This document shows positions 59,879 through 64,000 of a DNA stretch of 64,000 nucleotides, piece after piece. The notes under the pieces are model-generated. The model searched no databases, was not told the origin of the DNA, and saw only the letters and a list, made by a program, of their open reading frames with translations. Source of the DNA: Silurus meridionalis (taxonomy: Eukaryota; Chordata; Actinopteri; Siluriformes; Siluridae); contig NC_060896.1 in NCBI RefSeq assembly GCF_014805685.1, forward strand, positions 15,655,889 through 15,719,888, in the 5' to 3' direction. Both the position numbers and the translations under genes were made by a program. Positions within the stretch are counted from its first letter, which is position 1. Every line of letters starts with the position of its first letter.

Positions 59879-59950
59879 TAAGGACTTTATTTATTTATTT
59901 ATTTATTTATTTATAAGGACTTTATTTATTTATTTATTTATTTATTTATT
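59829..59950. repeat. (TTTA)n tract in three blocks
   Basis: TTTA repeats with two interspersed TAAGGACT units form a compound microsatellite. Confidence 0.9.
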
Positions 59951-60299
59951 AATAAATTGATCAGTGGCGCTGACATCATTGTATGGAGATCCCATGCTCC
60001 ATTGCAATTTTCCACTCGGTAAGTAGAACAGTTCATTAATTTAATTGGGAACAATCCCTACAATTTACGGAACAAAAACTGTTCAATCAGGTGAAGATGT
60101 TGTGTTTAGAAGCTGTAGAAGTGAAAGGAAGCAGTTTGTGATGCAGTAAATCACAGCAGACATTATAAAAATATTACTTGCTGCACCAAATGTGTAGTAG
60201 GCAGGCTAAGATAGCTAATTACATTCAAGTTTGTTTATTTGTTTTTCCACATTTAATCATGCAAGGAAATAGAGGATGATATTTGGAAATTGTGTGTTT

Positions 60300-60501
60300 T
60301 AAGTTACCAAAATGACAGTAGCACTTTAATACTTTAGCCATTTATAAATGTTCAGATGAGGAACAGTGTTGCCAGACATATTTACAATATAATAAAGCAA
60401 ATAAAGTGTTCTTGTCTAAAGTATATCAAACTGGTAGCCCTTCACATGAATCAGTACCCAAGAAACAGCTCTCACTTTCAAAAAGGTTGGTGACCCCTGA
60501 T
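60300..60501. mobile_element. Terminal fragment of a hAT-type element
   Basis: CTTTCAAAAAGGTTGGTGAC followed by CCCTG ends at 60501; its complement CAGGGGTCACCAACC is a hAT end. Only this end is preserved and the other boundary is not certain. Confidence 0.5.
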
Positions 60502-60667
60502 GTAGGTCATCTAGGGTTAGGGTGTAGGTCATCTCCCAACACTGATGAAGAAAAAAATTGGTAAAAATGTAAGGTGTTCAATTCTGAATTCTAAATCTTT
60601 TTTTTTCTCATTAGGTCCTTCAGATTTGCCAGCTTCCAACCTTTCTCTTTTATTTTAGTCCCCTCAC

Positions 60668-60670
<3 letters not shown>

Positions 60671-60719
<49 letters not shown>

Positions 60720-60761
60720 AGCAAAAGGCACTTTTAAGAGCCACGTCTGTCTTGTTAACCT

Positions 60762-60798
<37 letters not shown>
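60671..60798. repeat. (CA)n and (CT)n microsatellites
   Basis: (CA)n at about 60671-60717 and (CT)n at about 60763-60798. Confidence 0.9.
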
Positions 60799-60802
<4 letters not shown>

Positions 60803-60876
60803 ACATCTGTAGATGTCATATCTGTCTATCTTTCTGTATATTTCTGTGTATATTTTTGTATATTTCTTGTCAAATT

Positions 60877-62287
60877 ATGACTAGGCCAAAATTCAGGCCC
60901 TGCCTATCTTGCCAGACTCCCAACCAGGCAAGCAGAAAAACTTGTCATGTCTGCTTTGAAAGTCTGTCCACTAAACAAAAAATAAAAGACAAAGTGGTGT
61001 CACTGGATAGGCAGTGGGGGCAGTCTGTCATTAAAAGCAGAAATGCTGGGAGTATAATTGATTCTGCCCGTATTGCGGTAAGTAAAAATGCTAGTTATTT
61101 AAAGTGCCTATGTTTGTCATTTAGTGAATATTATAGTCTAGTACCAGTATAATGTGGCCTTCATAAACCCATTTAACTTAGTCTTCTTTGTATGAAATAA
61201 AACTTATCTTTATGTTTAAGTTGTGTTAAAGAGAAACTATAAGTTGTGTTCTCTGTCAAATAATGAATCAGTCATGTTGGCAATGGTAAAAAAATTTCTC
61301 AATTCAAATGTTCTCTTTTTTCAAATAATAAACTTTATGAAACTGATTAAGGCTCATTTTCTTGCATTGCACTCCATTGAATGACCTTAAATTAAATCTG
61401 CTTTATACAGAATGAATGCACTTGATAATGCAGTGGGTTTAACTAATGTGTATGTGTAATGCTTAACTGCTTTTGTTTATTTCAGGTGCGGAAACTTGAG
61501 GCAGTGGGTTACAAGCCTATTTTATTTATTGGAAAACAAGATAAAAAGCATTCAAATAGGTGGGTTGCAGACATAATCACCCATCTGCTCCACACTCCTG
61601 TCACAATAAATTTTTTGAATAAGATGAGGACAGCGTATGAATTTATCTTGACTAAGGGTAGGAGCAAGATTTTTGTTCAGAAATAATAATTAGTATTTAA
61701 AATGCAGGGTTTTTTTTATTTGTTAATATGTACAGATATTAAATTAATGTAAACTTGTATTAAAGCAACCTCCACAGCACAGCAGCTGGACAATGACATT
61801 CCCATAACAAAGCAGCCCAAAAGCCCCAGTCAGGAGCAGTGCAACAGTTCCATTTTGGAGTCGGAGAGCCTCACGGTGGAGCAGTCGAAGAGCCTCATGG
61901 TGGAGCCGCCGGAGACCTTCACCGTGGAGCAGCCGGAAAGCCTTACAAAGAAGTCCGAGACTCTATATAAACTCAACCTTGTTTCTCTCTCTTCCCCATG
62001 TTCTCCAAATTCACTCTCTCCTAGCTCCTCTACTACTTCCTTAGCTGTTCTAACTTCACACTCTTCTTCTCCTCCATCTTCACTGCCATGTTCTAGGTCT
62101 TTGCAACAGAGGAAGAAAAGGACAAAATCCTTAATCAGTTCACTGCCACCTTCTGCCACCACTGTCTCTCCTCCATCATTTATCACCACAGATCTCTCCC
62201 TTCCACAGTCTTGTCCTCCAACTGCTCCATCTTCCACCTCCCAGTCCTTGAGTCAGGAGGGGCCATATGTGAAGAAGGGAAGAAAAG
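60877..62287 (+). CDS. Split gene of unknown function, RanBP2-like zinc finger
   Basis: Three coding exons in phase: 60877-61077 (donor gtaagt), 61486-61657 (acceptor tttcag, donor gtagga) and 61766-62287 (acceptor aaag, donor gtaagt), at least 298 residues, with more exons beyond. Exon 1: C9-L-S-C12-QTP-N16-X6-C23-H-V-C26 matches the C-X2-C-X3-N-X6-C-X2-C zinc finger of RanBP2 type, lacking the usual W. Exon 2 holds a conserved-looking basic/hydrophobic domain, AVGYKPILFIGKQDKK and WVADIITHLL. Exon 3 is Ser/Pro/Glu-rich with repeats of SLTVEQ type. Start is the first ATG before the finger. Function unknown. Confidence 0.6.
61078..61485 (+). other. Intron 1 of the zinc-finger gene
   Basis: Starts GTAAGT and ends TTTATTTCAG. 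Phase 0. No repeats or RNA genes seen. Confidence 0.6.
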
Positions 62288-62906
62288 GTAAGTTTTTTCG
62301 CAGTGGTGTACTTTAATCCACACTATTAATAAATTTGCTCTCAGACAAAGCTGACTTGCAAATTAGATTTATTCGGGTAATCAGGTTATTGGTAGCCAAT
62401 AAACAGTATTTTGTTATTTTTAGTTATTCAGCTGTGTTTACGTGTCCAATGTCCAAGGGCTGTGGTTATTGTCAATCACTGACTTAAGCTAAGAGGGCTT
62501 TGGAAAACCCAGCCCAGTACGTTTTGCTCGATTGACAAAAAGCAGGGGCATAGTCATTTGGACACAAATGGACAGGACCACAGATCACCTCACAAGTGAA
62601 ATGATAACTATTAACTTGAATTCAACTGCAAACTTGACATTCATTGCTTAATAAACATTCCTTGTGTTTTGATCATTAAGGTTGCCAAAAATGTTGTAGG
62701 CAGAAGATCTTCCTATTTCCTATATAAAAAAACCGGGAAAAAAACAAATGGGGTAAAATGTCTTTCATTAGGCTGCTTGTTTGTCTTAGTGACTGATTCT
62801 GGCATTCAAAGATATTATATAAAAAAACAAATATAAAATATAACTGAACTCGATCTTGATAATCATGATTTTTGTTCTGTGTTCCAATAACATGTGCACT
62901 TATGAT
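62288..62906 (+). other. Intron 3 or downstream region of the zinc-finger gene
   Basis: After the gtaagt donor at 62288 no further coding exon is recognisable before the hAT element at 62907. Confidence 0.45.
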
Positions 62907-63912
62907 CAGTGTTGGGGGTAACGCGTTACAAGTAACGTGCATTACGTAATAATATTACATTTCTGGAGTAACAAGTGAAGTAGCGCCTTACTTTATACAT
63001 TTACACATTAATATCTGAGTTACTTTTTTAAAAAAGTAATGGGAGTTACTTTTTAGTTAAATTATTTTTCATAAAAAAATAAATACTGAATTAAAATGAA
63101 CATAGTCACGTAGAATCGCGCACTCATACGTGCGAGCAGCAGGAACAGAAGCAGGTCAGAGATGGCAAACCAGAGAATTACATTACTGTGATGTAAGTAT
63201 TCTCATTATTTTGAAATAGTCGAGGAAAAGGAGAAAGGAATAATGGTTAAGTGTAGATTATGTGTTGGTGAAAAGCTCTTGTCAACTGCAAAAAATACCA
63301 CTTCAAAAAAAAAAAAAAAAAACATCTGCATGCAAAGCACAGCACTACTGTGTGTGTGTGTGTGTGTATGTGTGTGTGTGTGTGTGGTTGTGTGTGTATA
63401 ATGTTGAATATATGCAACATTATGCAATGTTACATATATGGAAATGGAGACAGAAATATAGAAAAATTTTGCTGACTTTCCACCACTGCAGCTCTATAAA
63501 GCTCAGAATAAAAGTTTTCCGTGGGAGACACATGTACGATGCCATCGCAGCGGAGAGAGAAAGCAAATTCACAGCTCATTTGCTCTTTGTGGGAAGATAA
63601 ACTGCCACGGTCACTGATAATAGCGCAAACTTTGTAAAAAGCCTTCAGAATGTTTCAAGCTGATGATGAAGCAGAGAATGACGTAGACAAGGATGAGGTC
63701 ATATTTACGGAACTGCACAAAGTTTTACGTGATGACAGTGAAAGGTATGTTCTTCCTCCACATCACCGGTGTGCCGCCCACACTCTTAACCTTACATTTA
63801 CGAACGATAGTTACATTCCTGACGGCGAAGCAGATTGCAAAGCAGTGTACAGAAGTGCAACTGGAAAGCGTGCAGCCTTGTGGTCAAAATTTAGTCAATC
63901 ATCTTATTGTTC
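62907..63912 (+). mobile_element. Second copy of the hAT element, interrupted
   Basis: It starts CAGTGTTGGGGGTAACGCG and matches 14395-15435 with the same BED-finger and transposase relics, but lacks the extra palindrome copy. It carries a longer (TG)n. It stops at 63912, where a different sequence starting TGTCAGGAATCC (63914) enters, likely another insertion such as an LTR. Confidence 0.85.
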
Positions 63913-64000
63913 CTGTCAGGAATCCACCTGCCACGCCCCCTTCAGTGGCTGTCATTGCCTCCGCGTGCTCCCAAGCTCGCAGCGCAAATCATGCACAGCT
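63913..64000. mobile_element. Possible LTR start
   Basis: TGTCAGGAATCCACCTGCCA begins with TG and abuts the interrupted hAT. It could be the 5' edge of an LTR element running beyond the window. Weak support. Confidence 0.3.

Noticed and set aside
59678..59960. Tyr-Leu-Phe-Ile open frames
   Set aside because: They translate the (TTTA)n tract; membrane-like look is an artefact.

Overview
The window is nuclear DNA of a ray-finned fish, very probably a teleost. The basis is the repeat content: BEL/Pao, Rex1/L2-type, L2 and RTE retrotransposons, Tc1-like and hAT DNA transposons, DIRS-like sequence and a large endogenous retrovirus, together with long (TA)n and (CA)n tracts, GT-AG introns and the absence of bacterial-style gene packing. 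An otophysan such as a catfish is possible but is only a guess.

Layout. 1-5.5 kb: a decayed BEL/Pao element (minus) with a short RTE-tailed insertion, then a LINE (plus). 5.5-13.8 kb: mostly unique AT-rich DNA with two Tc1-like remnants, a Gypsy integrase remnant and an RTE fragment. 13.8-18.4 kb: a second copy of the LINE, into which two different hAT-type elements inserted, each with a perfect 8-bp target duplication. 18.4-29.4 kb: a gene-free stretch with hairpins, microsatellites, an L2 tail and three patches that look like conserved non-coding elements. 29.4-35 kb: a Tc1-like transposon split by an L2 LINE, itself split by a second L2 in the opposite direction. 35.2-37.8 kb: an RTE fragment split by a long-TIR Tc1-like element, joined to a LINE fragment. 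37.8-53.5 kb: one complete but defective provirus on the minus strand (LTR-leader-gag-pro-pol-env-LTR, 4-bp target duplication), with a 2.7-kb hAT transposon inside its 3' LTR. 53.5-59.5 kb: DIRS-like gag remnant, then two RTE copies (minus). 59.5-64 kb: a split gene of unknown function with a RanBP2-like zinc finger, then another copy of the first hAT element.

Almost every coding segment is a broken transposon or retroviral gene. The nesting gives a relative history: L2 into L2 into Tc1; Tc1 into RTE; hAT into provirus LTR into LINE; hAT into LINE. The only candidate for a cellular gene is the three-exon model at 60877-62287, whose reading frame stays in phase across two introns. The most unusual structures are (a) a copy of the provirus's own host junction lying inside its leader, flanked by a 15-bp direct repeat, and (b) an antisense short ORF with a poly(A) signal carried in both LTRs.
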